Shown here piece after piece: positions 1 to 8,042 of a DNA stretch of 64,000 nt. The DNA comes from Arthrobacter sp. B0490 (GTDB lineage: Bacteria; Actinomycetota; Actinomycetes; Actinomycetales; Micrococcaceae): contig NZ_PJIR01000002.1 in the NCBI RefSeq assembly GCF_002929355.1, positions 124,001 through 188,000 of the forward strand, written 5' to 3'. The position numbers and the translations under genes were made by a program. The notes beneath the pieces are model-generated. The model was not told the DNA's origin. It searched no databases and was given only the letters and a program-made list of their open reading frames with translations. Each line of letters begins with the position of its first letter. Position 1 is the first letter of the stretch.

Positions 1-664
1 CGATCTCGGTGAGGCCGGCGTCGACGATGACCGAGCCCGGGACGGCCTTGGCCACGAAGTCCCTGAAGTCCTCCGGACCGAAGAACATGACGGTCCCGGT
101 CGGCCGGGTGGCCCAGGCGCGCTGGGTGTCCTCGTCGAGGGTGAGGAACCAGGCGAACAGCGCATGCGATGCCTGCGCGGCGGCCTTGCCCGTGGTCATC
201 TTCAGCGCCGCGTCGAGCACGATGACCGGTGTCGGCGCCGTGCCGTCGGAAGCCCGGCGGGTTCCGGGCACCTGGGGCAGATGGGTGCCGCCGACCTGCA
301 GGCGGGAGAGGACCTTCGGGTACTGCTCGTAGGGCGCCGGGCGGAAGGCCAGTGCACGGGCCCGGCCGACGACCGCTTCGGTGGCCTCGCCGTGGAGCTC
401 GGCGACGACCTTCGAGTACGTCTTCACGTCGGCGCGGCGCACCGACTTCGTGAACCGGCCATCAAGCCAGGCGTCCCAGCTGGTGGTGTCACCGCACGCG
501 GTGAAGAGGTCGGATGCGTAGGCGCTCACGCTGGCGATCGCGGCCGCGCAGATGCCGTCGGCTTCAGGGGCAGGGTCGTTCCTGTCGACGAGCAGCACGA
601 TGGGCTGGACGAAGGAATCGGTGTCCGGCGTGCCGGAGGCAGAGGCGACGGAGGTGTCAGTCAT
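1..664 (-). CDS. Pth2-type peptidyl-tRNA hydrolase family protein, 3' end beyond window
   Basis: Reading leftward from an ATG at 662-664 gives 221 residues and runs off the window edge without a stop. The C-terminal part reads like peptidyl-tRNA hydrolase 2: a V-I-V-L-D-A-A-L-K-M strand, then G-K-A-A-A-Q-A-S-H-A, and later I-V-D-A-G-L-T-E-I, matching the Pth2 patterns K-M-G-K-G-K-x-A-A-Q-x-S-H and D-A-G-x-T-x-I. The first ~125 residues are an N-terminal domain not found in minimal Pth2 enzymes, which are about 115-120 residues. Pth2 enzymes hydrolyse peptidyl-tRNA in the cytosol. Most bacteria use the unrelated Pth1, so this is probably an accessory protein, in line with the apparent mobile-element end at 1801-1834. 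A GAGAG stretch upstream is a weak ribosome site. The family call is fairly sure; the substrate is not known. Confidence 0.72.
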   Translation of the reverse strand, partial: MTDTSVASASGTPDTDSFVQPIVLLVDRNDPAPEADGICAAAIASVSAYASDLFTACGDTTSWDAWLDGRFTKSVRRADVKTYSKVVAELHGEATEAVVGRARALAFRPAPYEQYPKVLSRLQVGGTHLPQVPGTRRASDGTAPTPVIVLDAALKMTTGKAAAQASHALFAWFLTLDEDTQRAWATRPTGTVMFFGPEDFRDFVAKAVPGSVIVDAGLTEI

Positions 665-1166
665 GGCGGACTCTCAATGAGGCGGATGGAAGCACCAAGT
701 GTGCCGCACTTCCAGCATGGTCCATGTCGGTCGAACCGGTCGGGGAATTCGCTGTCTTCTCGAAGGCCCTCTTGTCGGTGCGCACCGAAGAGGCCCCGAC
801 GGCTTCCGCGCCTGGCCGCGCGAGGGACACATCGGCCTGCTGGGCGGGCCGGGGAAACCTGCGGTGGTCGCTCCGAGAGCTCGTGGGCCACCGCTAGAAG
901 CCAGGACGGGTGTCGACGATGCCGCGGGCCCTCGCAGGTCGTGCTCAAGCTGGAGGATGGCCGCCTCTGTCCGGCGCTCGAGGCCGGAGCTGGCCAGGTC
1001 CTCCGGGGTCGCCTCGTGGGACTCTCCGTCGTCGAGGCGGAGGAACAGCTCGGCGGGGTGGGGCGGTCGCAGGACGCCGTGGGTGCCGTGATCATCAGGG
1101 CGCTCAGGTGTGTGGTGGCACCGGGGCCGCTCACCGCGGGTCGGACGACCAGATCACACGTCGGTG
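665..1166 (-). other. No intact gene; coding-like remnant on the minus strand
   Basis: No convincing start-to-stop gene is visible in these ~500 bases. One minus-strand frame, from about 1160 down to about 890, has strong G/C third positions and an acidic, plausible composition (for example D-D-H-G-T-H-G-V-L-R-P, later L-E-R-R-T-E-A-A-I). It lacks a usable start codon and degenerates toward position 665. It may be a decayed gene of the mobile segment, but the opposite strand has similar third-position bias, so this is weak. Confidence 0.3.
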
Positions 1167-1364
1167 TCAGGCTGCCTCGGCGTCGGTTGCTGATTGGCTG
1201 AGGGCCATATCGAGGATGCGTGCCGGGGCACCTTCACGCAGCGCGACCTGGATGGGGAGAGGAGGCATCAGCCGGCCCTGCGCGATGAGATCAAGGGTTC
1301 GCTGGGGCCGCGGAATGGGGACCGTCGAGTTGGCGTCGTGGTACTCGCCAGGGCGGGTGATCAT
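1167..1364 (-). CDS. Small hypothetical protein (65 aa)
   Basis: The ATG is at 1362-1364. The 65-residue product starts M-I-T-R-P-G-E-Y and ends A-T-D-A-E-A-A, with the leucine-rich stretch D-L-I-A-Q-G-R-L in the middle. The start codon overlaps the stop of the upstream frameshifted gene as ATGA (1361-1364), so the two were probably translationally coupled. The GAGAGAA stretch ahead of it can serve as ribosome site. I do not recognise a family. The setting, next to a tRNA 3'-end repeat and a Pth2-like gene, suggests cargo of an integrated element. Confidence 0.55.
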   Translation of the reverse strand: MITRPGEYHDANSTVPIPRPQRTLDLIAQGRLMPPLPIQVALREGAPARILDMALSQSATDAEAA

Positions 1365-1724
1365 GGTGGGGGTTCTCTCATCGCTAGGGCTGGTTGCCTG
1401 TGAAGGTAATTCGTTGCCGCCGGTATTCGGGCGGGCTCGACGACGTCGACGATCTCCCGGAAGAGGTCGGCGCCGTAGAAGCCGCTGATGAGTCGTTCGA
1501 TGACCGCGGGCTCGATCTCTTCGAAGACCAGCGTTCGACAATACCGGGCCGGGTGGCTCTCCAGGAACTCGCGGTGGTCGTTGACACCTTCGGATGTGGG
1601 CCTGTACGAGACGTCGAGAATCCAACGGTTCTCGATGATGTACGTCCGGCGTGAGGGTCTCCGACACCTCGATCTCGAAGTACCTCCGCGCCGAACCGGC
1701 GGAGCCCAGTGAGCCGATACTCAC
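1361..1724 (-). pseudogene. Frameshifted hypothetical gene (about 120 aa if repaired)
   Basis: A GTG at 1722-1724 opens a frame reading M-S-I-G-S-L-G-S, then R-R-Y-F-E-I-E-V-S-E-T-L-T-P-D. At about 1649 the good coding frame jumps by one base and continues Y-I-I-E-N-R-W-I-L-D-V-S-Y to the stop at 1361-1363. Removing one base gives a continuous ~120-residue protein with normal composition and third-position G/C. Alone, neither frame is sensible across the junction. The upstream GAGAG fits a ribosome site. The break could be a real inactivating insertion, a sequencing error, or less likely programmed frameshifting. No family is recognised. It overlaps the next small gene by ATGA. Confidence 0.6.
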
Positions 1725-1800
1725 GGAGGCTCTCGATTCGCGGATTCATGCCGATCGGGAAGTTCCGGGACGTACGGGAAGCGCCATAGCTACCTGCAGG

Positions 1801-1834
1801 GCGTGCAGGGGTTCGAATCCCCTTGGCTTCACCA
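1801..1834 (+). other. Isolated tRNA/tmRNA 3' end, probable attachment site
   Basis: The T-arm is complete: stem AGGGG (1807-1811), loop TTCGAAT (1812-1818), stem CCCCT (1819-1823). It is followed by an acceptor 3' strand TGGCTTC (1824-1830), discriminator A and CCA (1832-1834). No matching 5' acceptor strand (GAAGCCA, allowing G-U), D-arm or anticodon arm lies upstream. That is what a site-specific integrase leaves at the far end of an element inserted into the 3' end of a tRNA or tmRNA gene. Since the 3' end points right, the element should lie to the left (positions below about 1800), with the intact RNA gene beyond the window. Confidence 0.62.
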
Positions 1835-1880
1835 CGAACCGCCGGACCACCGGGTGAGAACCCCTGGTCGGGCGGTTCGT
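1834..1880 (+). terminator. Terminator hairpin after the tRNA-like 3' end
   Basis: Arms 1834-1849 and 1865-1880 pair over 16 positions with one mismatch around a 15-nt loop. No T-run follows, as is common for high-GC actinobacterial terminators. Its place directly after CCA suits an RNA gene terminator carried along with the duplicated 3' end. Confidence 0.65.
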
Positions 1881-2206
1881 GCTGTGCCGACGAGGTCGGT
1901 CGTCCTTGTGCAACCCACTTCGATGCTCGCCGGGCCGAGTGCCCGACCCGGTGTGCCGTGCTCGGCAGCCGACGGCAGGCCGTGTGCATGCGCAACGTCC
2001 CTGACGGGTGGGTGTGACCCGCAGAATGGTGCCCGGATCCGGGTCCGACGCCGAGGAATGCTGCCATCATGGAACTGCGCAACCCGTGGTGTGCGTGCTC
2101 GATACCCCGATCCTGAACGGGTATCTCTGCACCAAGGCAGGATGGATCAGCAGGTGCCTGAACCGCCTGGAGTAGCAACGACGTGATGGGATGGAAGGGA
2201 CGACCG
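1881..2206. other. Gene-free interval
   Basis: Between the hairpin and the ANTAR-regulator gene I see no frame with convincing composition on either strand and no clear promoter. Confidence 0.5.
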
Positions 2207-2977
2207 ATGACCGAGCAGCCGATCGTGGACCGGGGAATGCCCTCAGCGCACTTCAGCGGGGTCGGGAGGGAACGTGATCTCGCCACCGAACTGGCGGAGG
2301 TCGCCCGATCGCTGCAGCAGGAACCGGATGGGGACGCGATCCTCGAGGGGTTCGTCCATGCGGCCCTGGAACTGGTACCCGGAGCCGATGAAGGTTCCGT
2401 CAGCGTGGTCCTGGGCCGGAAGAACGTCGGCTCCCGGGCACCCTCCAGTGACCTTCCCCGGCGGATCGACGCCCTGCAGATGGAGACCGGTGAGGGTCCC
2501 TGCCTGGAAGCCGCGTACGAGCACCGGACCATCCGCGTCCCGGATATGGGTGCCGAGCAGCGCTGGCCCCACTTCGCCCGGCGTGCCACCGAGGCGGGAG
2601 CCCGAGGCATGCTGTCCATCCAGCTGTGGGTGAAGGGCGACGATCTCGGTGCCCTGAACCTCTACTCGTACGAGGCGGATGCCTTCACGGACGAGTCGGA
2701 GGCCGTCGGCCTCCTCGTCGCCACCCATGCCTCGGTCGCCTTCGCCGAGGCGGAGGAATCGCGCCAGTTGAAGGAGGCCGTCCATTCGAGGGACCTCATC
2801 GGCCAGGCCAAGGGCATCCTCATGGAACGCCACAAGATCACGGGCCCGCAAGCCTTCATCGCACTCTCCCTGGCCAGCCAGCGGACCAACACCAAGCTCC
2901 TGAAGGTCGCCGACCACCTCGTCAGGAGCGGTGATCTCCTCGGCGGAGATCCGAGTGTCCCCGACCTGAGTCGCTGA
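2207..2977 (+). CDS. GAF and ANTAR domain regulator (256 aa)
   Basis: The start is the ATG at 2207, eight bases after GGAAGGGA; an in-frame ATG at 2183 has no ribosome site. Residues ~25-165 form a GAF sensor domain (with T-G-E-G-P-C-L-E-A, typical of this actinobacterial group). Residues ~180-240 form an ANTAR domain (D-L-I-G-Q-A-K-G-I-L-M-E-R). ANTAR proteins bind paired hexaloop RNA hairpins and cause antitermination. The GAF ligand cannot be told from sequence. The gene stands alone, downstream of the presumed element boundary. Many Arthrobacter relatives carry several such paralogues. Confidence 0.88.
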   Translation: MTEQPIVDRGMPSAHFSGVGRERDLATELAEVARSLQQEPDGDAILEGFVHAALELVPGADEGSVSVVLGRKNVGSRAPSSDLPRRIDALQMETGEGPCLEAAYEHRTIRVPDMGAEQRWPHFARRATEAGARGMLSIQLWVKGDDLGALNLYSYEADAFTDESEAVGLLVATHASVAFAEAEESRQLKEAVHSRDLIGQAKGILMERHKITGPQAFIALSLASQRTNTKLLKVADHLVRSGDLLGGDPSVPDLSR

Positions 2978-3229
2978 CTACTGCGGGCCGCCGTGACGTC
3001 GCCCAAGGAACCGGAGGACGCGGCGCACCCCGACCATCCGCTGCCGCCGACGCAGTGAGGACGATGCCCACCGCACTGGTTCGGCCAGCCGGAACGGTCG
3101 CTGACCTGCGGAAACACTGCGCAAATTCACCGGATCGAAGGCGCCGACCCTTGGATAGGCTTCGACGGGGGAGCAGTACGGCTTCCTCGCCGCTGCCCGC
3201 CGTCGGTGGGACGACCTCCGAGGACCCGC

Positions 3230-6200
3230 ATGCTTCCCCGCCTCCGCCGCACCCCCCGAGGAGCTGCTGCAGCCATCATCGCCGCCCTGCTCGCCGGTCC
3301 CGTCCTCGCCGTCCCGGCGTCAGCAGTGGAGGCCCCTCCGACGCCGGGCGCGAACCCCGAGGTCCGGGGCACGGGGGATCCGCAGCCGTCCGACCGCTTC
3401 ATCGTGAAGTTCGAGGACCGAGCCCGGGTCGGCGCGGAGGGCCGCGGCAATGCCTACGGGCCGGCGGCCGCGGCGCTCGGCATCGCCGTGCAGGAGCTCA
3501 AGGCCACCGGCACGGGCGCGACCGTCGTGGAGACGAGCCGCGAGCTGACCGCCGGCGAGTCGGCAGCGTTCCTCGACACCCTGGAAGCCGACGTCACCGT
3601 CGAGTACGCGGAGCCCGACCGGATCATGCAGACGACGTCGCTCTCCCCGGCGGATGAGCTGTACGAGTACCAGTGGCCCATCTTCGACCGCAATGCCGGC
3701 ATCGACGCCGACAAGGCATGGGACACGACGACGGGTGAAGGCATCACCGTCGCCGTCGTCGACACCGGCATCACCGCCCACGCGGACCTCGACGCCAACG
3801 TCCTTCCCGGTCACGACATGATCGCCGACCCGGCCAGGGGCCGCGACGGGGACGGACGTGATGCCGACGCCACCGATGAGGGCGACTACGGCCACACGGG
3901 GGAGTGCGGCACCGCCTCCTCCAGCTGGCACGGCACCCACGTCGCCGGAACCATCGCGGCGGTCGCCAACACCGAAGGCGTCGTCGGTATCGCACCCGGA
4001 GCCAGGATCCTGCCCGTGCGCGCCGTCGGCGAGTGCGGCGGGTGGATGTCGGACATCATCGACGGCGTCATCTGGGCTTCCGGCGGGTCCGTTCCGGGCG
4101 TGCCCTCGAACACGACCCCCGCGCAGGCCGTCAACCTGAGCGTCGCGGGCGACAGCGGCTGCTCGACGAGCTGGCAGAGGGCCATCGACGGCGCAGTGGG
4201 GCGGGGCTCCGTCATCGTCGCGGCCGTCGGCAACGACAACAAGAACGCTGCCTCCACGTACCCCGCGAACTGCGATCACGTCATCGCCGTCGCAGCATCC
4301 GGCCAGGACGGCGCGAAGGCCCCCTATTCCAACTACGGCGACGTCGTCGACGTGATGGCACCCGGCGGCACCATGGACGTCGACACCCTCGGCGGCGTCC
4401 TCTCCACGATCAACATGGGCGCGAGCGCCCCGGTCGAGGACCACGCCGGTCAGGCCTACGGCTTCTACCAGGGCACCTCGACGGCAGCGCCCCACGTGTC
4501 CGCGACCGTCGCCCTCATGCTCGCGGCCAACCCCACCCTGGGCGCTGACGCGATCGAAGCCCGGCTCAAGGCCACGACCGGGCCGCTGCCGATCCCGTGT
4601 GAATGGGGTTGCGGCGCCGGACTGATCAACGCCCGTGCCGCCGTCGACGCAGCACTGACCGGCGACGTGCCCACGGCTCCGGAACCGGGGACCGTCATCG
4701 TTCCCGGAGCCGTCGTCATCACCGGTACCCCATCGGTCGACAGCACGCTTACCGTCGAGATCGGCGCCTGGGAGCCTGCACCGGTCGACGTGGCCTTGCA
4801 GTGGTTCCGCGACGGCGAGCTCATCCCCGGCGCCACCGGGGTCGCCTACGAACTCGCACCTGCCGACGTCCATCGGTCGATGCACGTCGTCGCCACCGGC
4901 ACCAGGCCGGGATTCCCCGACGCCAGAGTCGAATCGCCCCGCACCAGGACCGTTCAGCCCGGAACCCTGACATCGGTCGCGCCGCGCGTGGACTCGACCG
5001 GCGAGCATGTCGTCGGCACCACCCTGACAATCCTCCCCGGGACCTGGCAGCCGGCCCCGGTCGCGATCCGCTACCAGTGGTATCGCGGGGCCGCGCCGAT
5101 CCCGAATGCCATCAATGCCGGCTACACGCTGTCGACGGGCGACATCGGACAATCGGTTCGCGCCGACGTCATCGGTGAGAAGGCCGGCTACCTGCCGGTC
5201 ACGCGCGGCACCGTGCCCACGGACCTCGTCGGCGATCCCGGTATGACCCCCGGTCTCCCGACGGTAGCCGGGACCATCCAGGTCGGACAGACACTGACCG
5301 CCACCTCCGGCGAATGGTTCCCGGCACCGGAATCCTTCCTCTACGAATGGCTCGCCGATGGCCGGCCGATCGTCGAAGGCGGCATCAGCAGGACCTATAC
5401 GCTACGGCCGGGCGACGTCGACAGGCGGATCAGCGTGACAGTCACCGGTCTCAGGAGTGGAGCCATCCCAGCCTCGGCGACCTCGGTTGCAACCGCTCCG
5501 GTCGGACGCGGAGTGCTGGCGGGACCCGTGCCCGTGATCAAGGGCACGGCCGCCTTCGGCCGAACCCTCACCGTCGACGTCGGTTCATGGCCTCCGGGTA
5601 CAGCCCTCGGGTACCGCTGGCTACGGGACGGAGTCGTTCTGGCGGGCAGGATCGGGCCGACCTATCCGGTCGCCGTCGAGGACATCGGACACAGGATCTC
5701 CGTGCAGGTCGTCGGCAGCAAGCCCGGCTACGAGACCCTGACCAGGGATTCCGCCCCGGCAGGCGCTGTGACCGCAGGTACGCTCACCGCTCCGATCCCC
5801 ACCGTCTCCGGCTCGACGAGGGTCGGGGACACCCTGACCGCCGACCCGGGGGACTGGACAGCCGGAACCACCTTCAGGTACCAGTGGTACCGCTCCGGCA
5901 TTCCGATTGCCGGCGCCACCGGCGTCACGATCGCACTGACGGCGATCGACCTCGGCAAGAGCGTCAGCGTCCGCGTCACCGGCTCCATGCCCGGCTACAC
6001 CACCGTCCTGAAGTACTCCGCGTGGCCCGGAGCCGTCGCAGCCGGGAGTATGGCCGCCACGAAGCCGACCGTCGCCGGAACGACAAGGGTCGGCAGCGTC
6101 CTCACGGCGAACAGCGGTACCTGGACGGCGGGATCCACCTTCACGTACCAGTGGTTCCGCACGGGCGTCCCGATCGCCGGAGCCACCGGTGCGAGGTACA

Positions 6201-6580
6201 CGCTCACGTCCGCGGACCTCGGCAAGGCGATGAGCGTCGGCGTCACGGGCTCGCAGACCGGCTACAACAGCATCCTGCTGTACTCGCTCCGCACGGCGAA
6301 CGTGACCACCGGCAGCATGGTCGCCGCCAAGCCGACCGTCTCGGGGACGACCCGCATGAACTACTCGCTCACCGCCAACCCCGGCTCGTGGACCGCGGGC
6401 TCGAGCTTCTCCTACCAGTGGTTCCGCACAGGAGTGCCCATCAGGGGCGCCACCGGGAGGACCTACAAGCTGACCAGCGCCGACCTCGGCAGGAGCATGA
6501 GCGTGGGCGTCACCGGTTCCAAGGCCGGCTACAACAGCATCCTGCTGTATTCGGCACGCACGGGCTCCGTCGCACGCTAG
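3230..6580 (+). CDS. Secreted subtilisin-like serine protease with seven C-terminal Ig-like repeats (1116 aa)
   Basis: The ATG at 3230 follows CGAGGA; the in-frame GTG at 3206 has no such site. Residues 1-33 are a signal peptide with an A-S-A cleavage motif. An inhibitor I9 propeptide (about 52-135) precedes an S8 catalytic domain with D178 (V-V-D-T-G), H234 (H-G-T-H-V-A-G) and S417 (G-T-S-T-A-A-P-H), all intact. From residue ~490 come seven repeats of about 88 residues, each with a tryptophan near the start, the core Y-Q-W-[YF]-R and a G-Y ending; the last three are much more alike than the first four. The enzyme should be exported, autoprocessed and held at or near the wall by the repeats. 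A TAGGCT at 3156-3161 may be the -10 box. Confidence 0.93.
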   Translation: MLPRLRRTPRGAAAAIIAALLAGPVLAVPASAVEAPPTPGANPEVRGTGDPQPSDRFIVKFEDRARVGAEGRGNAYGPAAAALGIAVQELKATGTGATVVETSRELTAGESAAFLDTLEADVTVEYAEPDRIMQTTSLSPADELYEYQWPIFDRNAGIDADKAWDTTTGEGITVAVVDTGITAHADLDANVLPGHDMIADPARGRDGDGRDADATDEGDYGHTGECGTASSSWHGTHVAGTIAAVANTEGVVGIAPGARILPVRAVGECGGWMSDIIDGVIWASGGSVPGVPSNTTPAQAVNLSVAGDSGCSTSWQRAIDGAVGRGSVIVAAVGNDNKNAASTYPANCDHVIAVAASGQDGAKAPYSNYGDVVDVMAPGGTMDVDTLGGVLSTINMGASAPVEDHAGQAYGFYQGTSTAAPHVSATVALMLAANPTLGADAIEARLKATTGPLPIPCEWGCGAGLINARAAVDAALTGDVPTAPEPGTVIVPGAVVITGTPSVDSTLTVEIGAWEPAPVDVALQWFRDGELIPGATGVAYELAPADVHRSMHVVATGTRPGFPDARVESPRTRTVQPGTLTSVAPRVDSTGEHVVGTTLTILPGTWQPAPVAIRYQWYRGAAPIPNAINAGYTLSTGDIGQSVRADVIGEKAGYLPVTRGTVPTDLVGDPGMTPGLPTVAGTIQVGQTLTATSGEWFPAPESFLYEWLADGRPIVEGGISRTYTLRPGDVDRRISVTVTGLRSGAIPASATSVATAPVGRGVLAGPVPVIKGTAAFGRTLTVDVGSWPPGTALGYRWLRDGVVLAGRIGPTYPVAVEDIGHRISVQVVGSKPGYETLTRDSAPAGAVTAGTLTAPIPTVSGSTRVGDTLTADPGDWTAGTTFRYQWYRSGIPIAGATGVTIALTAIDLGKSVSVRVTGSMPGYTTVLKYSAWPGAVAAGSMAATKPTVAGTTRVGSVLTANSGTWTAGSTFTYQWFRTGVPIAGATGARYTLTSADLGKAMSVGVTGSQTGYNSILLYSLRTANVTTGSMVAAKPTVSGTTRMNYSLTANPGSWTAGSSFSYQWFRTGVPIRGATGRTYKLTSADLGRSMSVGVTGSKAGYNSILLYSARTGSVAR

Positions 6581-7007
6581 GCCGGCTCTCCTCGTGCAGC
6601 ACCGGAGACGGCTCCGGCGAGGAGTCGATGGACTGCCGGACGCCACGCCTCGGGCTCTTGACCCCTCTCCACGACAGGTTCATCCTTGTCCCACGAGGCG
6701 GGCAGGATCAGTCGAGCGGCGGGAAACCGATGACGCGATTCCAGCTCCGGAGAAGCTTGTCGTGGAGCGCGGGAGACGAGGCAGATGATGCCCGTCCCTC
6801 CGCTGACGGCGGAGGGAACGCCTCGTCCTGGGCGGTGGTCTCCCGGACGACCCGGAGGGCACTCGCTCCTGCTGCGCGGATGCGGATGGGCGTCGGAAAC
6901 ACCCCGACCCTACGCATCTCCGTCGCCCCGGCGCGCCCGGGTGAAGACCACCCGAGAGCGGTCGACGCAGTCCGATCCACAAGCAGGACCAACCACAGGA
7001 GGTCACG
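6581..7007. other. Gene-free interval with a hairpin at 6795-6817
   Basis: No credible frame was found. A 9-bp perfect stem (TCCCTCCGC with GCGGAGGGA, 5-nt loop) lies at 6795-6817 and could terminate the protease transcript. The strong ribosome site AGGAGG for the next gene lies at its right edge. Confidence 0.5.
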
Positions 7008-7370
7008 ATGTCAGGTCTGATTCGGAAGAGTCTCGACACGCCCGAGGAGACGCGTCCCTTCGAAGGCGGTACGGGCCACCTTCAACTCGTCGATCCGGGA
7101 CAGGGTGCGGTGGGCCGCGCCACGTTCCAGCCGGGCTGGCGGTGGTCCGAGCACGTCAAGCCGATCGCCAGGACCGAAAGCTGCCAGGCCGCCCACGTGG
7201 GGTACTTCGTGTCGGGCCGGATGAAGGTCGTCATGGACGACGGTGAGGAGATGGAGTACGGGCCCGGGGACGTCGCCACGATGGCCCCGGGGCACGACGC
7301 CTGGGTGGTGGGGGATGCACCCTGTGTCTTCATCGACTGGCAAGGATTCGCCGACTACGCGAAACCCTGA
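7008..7370 (+). CDS. Cupin-domain protein (120 aa)
   Basis: A strong AGGAGGT sits six bases before the ATG. The product is a single small beta-barrel: W-S-E-H-V-K and H-V-G-Y-F-V-S-G-R-M-K-V supply the first cupin motif, Y-G-P-G-D-V and H-D-A-W-V-V-G the second. It probably binds a metal or small ligand in the cytosol. It resembles stand-alone cupins often annotated only by domain; no pathway can be named. It is convergent with the next gene, with a small hairpin between them. Confidence 0.82.
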   Translation: MSGLIRKSLDTPEETRPFEGGTGHLQLVDPGQGAVGRATFQPGWRWSEHVKPIARTESCQAAHVGYFVSGRMKVVMDDGEEMEYGPGDVATMAPGHDAWVVGDAPCVFIDWQGFADYAKP

Positions 7371-7428
7371 ACCCGGGACCGGGCGCGACATCACCGAGCG
7401 CATTCCCACCGGCGCGGAAGCACACCCA

Positions 7429-7443
7429 TCACCCCGCGGGTGA
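7429..7443. terminator. Short hairpin between convergent genes
   Basis: TCACCC (7429-7434) pairs with GGGTGA (7438-7443) around a CGC loop. It lies between the convergent cupin gene and the hypothetical gene at 7466. Confidence 0.4.
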
Positions 7444-7465
7444 GCGACAGCACGAGGCGCCACCT

Positions 7466-7867
7466 CTAGATGCGCCGCCTGTAATGGTCGTGGGTCAGCT
7501 TCACCTGTTCGATCCAGAACTCATGCTTCCGCTCCGCGGATGCACCGGGTTCGAGGTGGTCGAGATACTCGGCGAGGGCGTAGAAGCCCTCGCCGGGTCC
7601 GTCACCGTCCGTGACCTCCACCACCGACGACAGCATGAAGCGGCTGTGCAGCAGGTCGTCCTTCACGACGTCGGCAAGCAGCGTGACCAGCGCGTTCCGG
7701 TCCGCATCCCGCGGGGAGTCGAATGGTTGCGTGCCGGCGTCCTCATTGAGGTCCCGGTTCAGATCCGTGTAGGCGATCAGCTGCTGCCGGCGGGCGGTAT
7801 GCACCATGATGTTCCGAGCGGCCTCCATCATGCGCGACCAGTCCTCGTCACTGCGTCCGTGTGGCAT
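7466..7867 (-). CDS. Hypothetical protein (133 aa)
   Basis: The ATG at 7865-7867 is preceded by GGAAGGGG, which decides the start over a longer upstream frame. The protein begins M-P-H-G-R-S-D-E-D-W and is mostly helical and charged, with A-Y-T-D-L-N-R-D-L-N near residue 35 and F-W-I-E-Q-V-K-L-T near the end. No signal peptide or membrane segment is present. I do not recognise the family. It is transcribed in the same direction as the decarboxylase gene upstream, 175 bases away. Confidence 0.7.
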   Translation of the reverse strand: MPHGRSDEDWSRMMEAARNIMVHTARRQQLIAYTDLNRDLNEDAGTQPFDSPRDADRNALVTLLADVVKDDLLHSRFMLSSVVEVTDGDGPGEGFYALAEYLDHLEPGASAERKHEFWIEQVKLTHDHYRRRI

Positions 7868-7890
7868 CGTGCCCCTTCCATCGGCTCCTG

Positions 7891-8010
7891 TCAGCCTAGC
7901 CGCCAGAGGGCATCGGCCTGGAAGAGCGACGCCAGGGTGCGCAGCTGCCACGCGTCGGCGGCCGGCAGGTCCCCGCCGGCAGCTGCCCGACGGATGCCCG
8001 ACGACGGCAC
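7891..8010 (-). CDS. Possible very small protein (39 aa), doubtful
   Basis: From a GTG at 8008-8010 a frame with good third-position G/C reads V-P-S-S-G-I-R-R and ends A-D-A-L-W-R-L-G. The same frame extends upstream, out of frame, through the end of the decarboxylase gene, so it could also be the ghost of a longer ancestral C-terminus. No good ribosome site is visible. Confidence 0.2.
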   Translation of the reverse strand: MPSSGIRRAAAGGDLPAADAWQLRTLASLFQADALWRLG

Positions 8011-8042
8011 CGGTAGGATCTGCCACCGGTCCGTCCGCGCCG

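Noticed and set aside
1460..1834. A complete tmRNA (ssrA) gene ending at 1834
   Set aside because: No GG-rich 5' acceptor partner, tag-peptide frame or pseudoknot pattern was seen, and a minus-strand coding frame occupies the same bases.
1384..2619. A 400-codon minus-strand frame spanning the ANTAR gene
   Set aside because: It is antisense to a clear GAF-ANTAR gene and crosses the tRNA-like 3' end and its hairpin.
4700..6580. A CRISPR or tandem DNA repeat array
   Set aside because: The period is about 265 bases, in frame, with protein-level conservation of an Ig-like domain.
7429..7443. A fifth copy of the CTCAYC-N7-GATGAG motif
   Set aside because: The half-sites are wrongly ordered and spaced, no -10 box follows, and it lies between converging genes.
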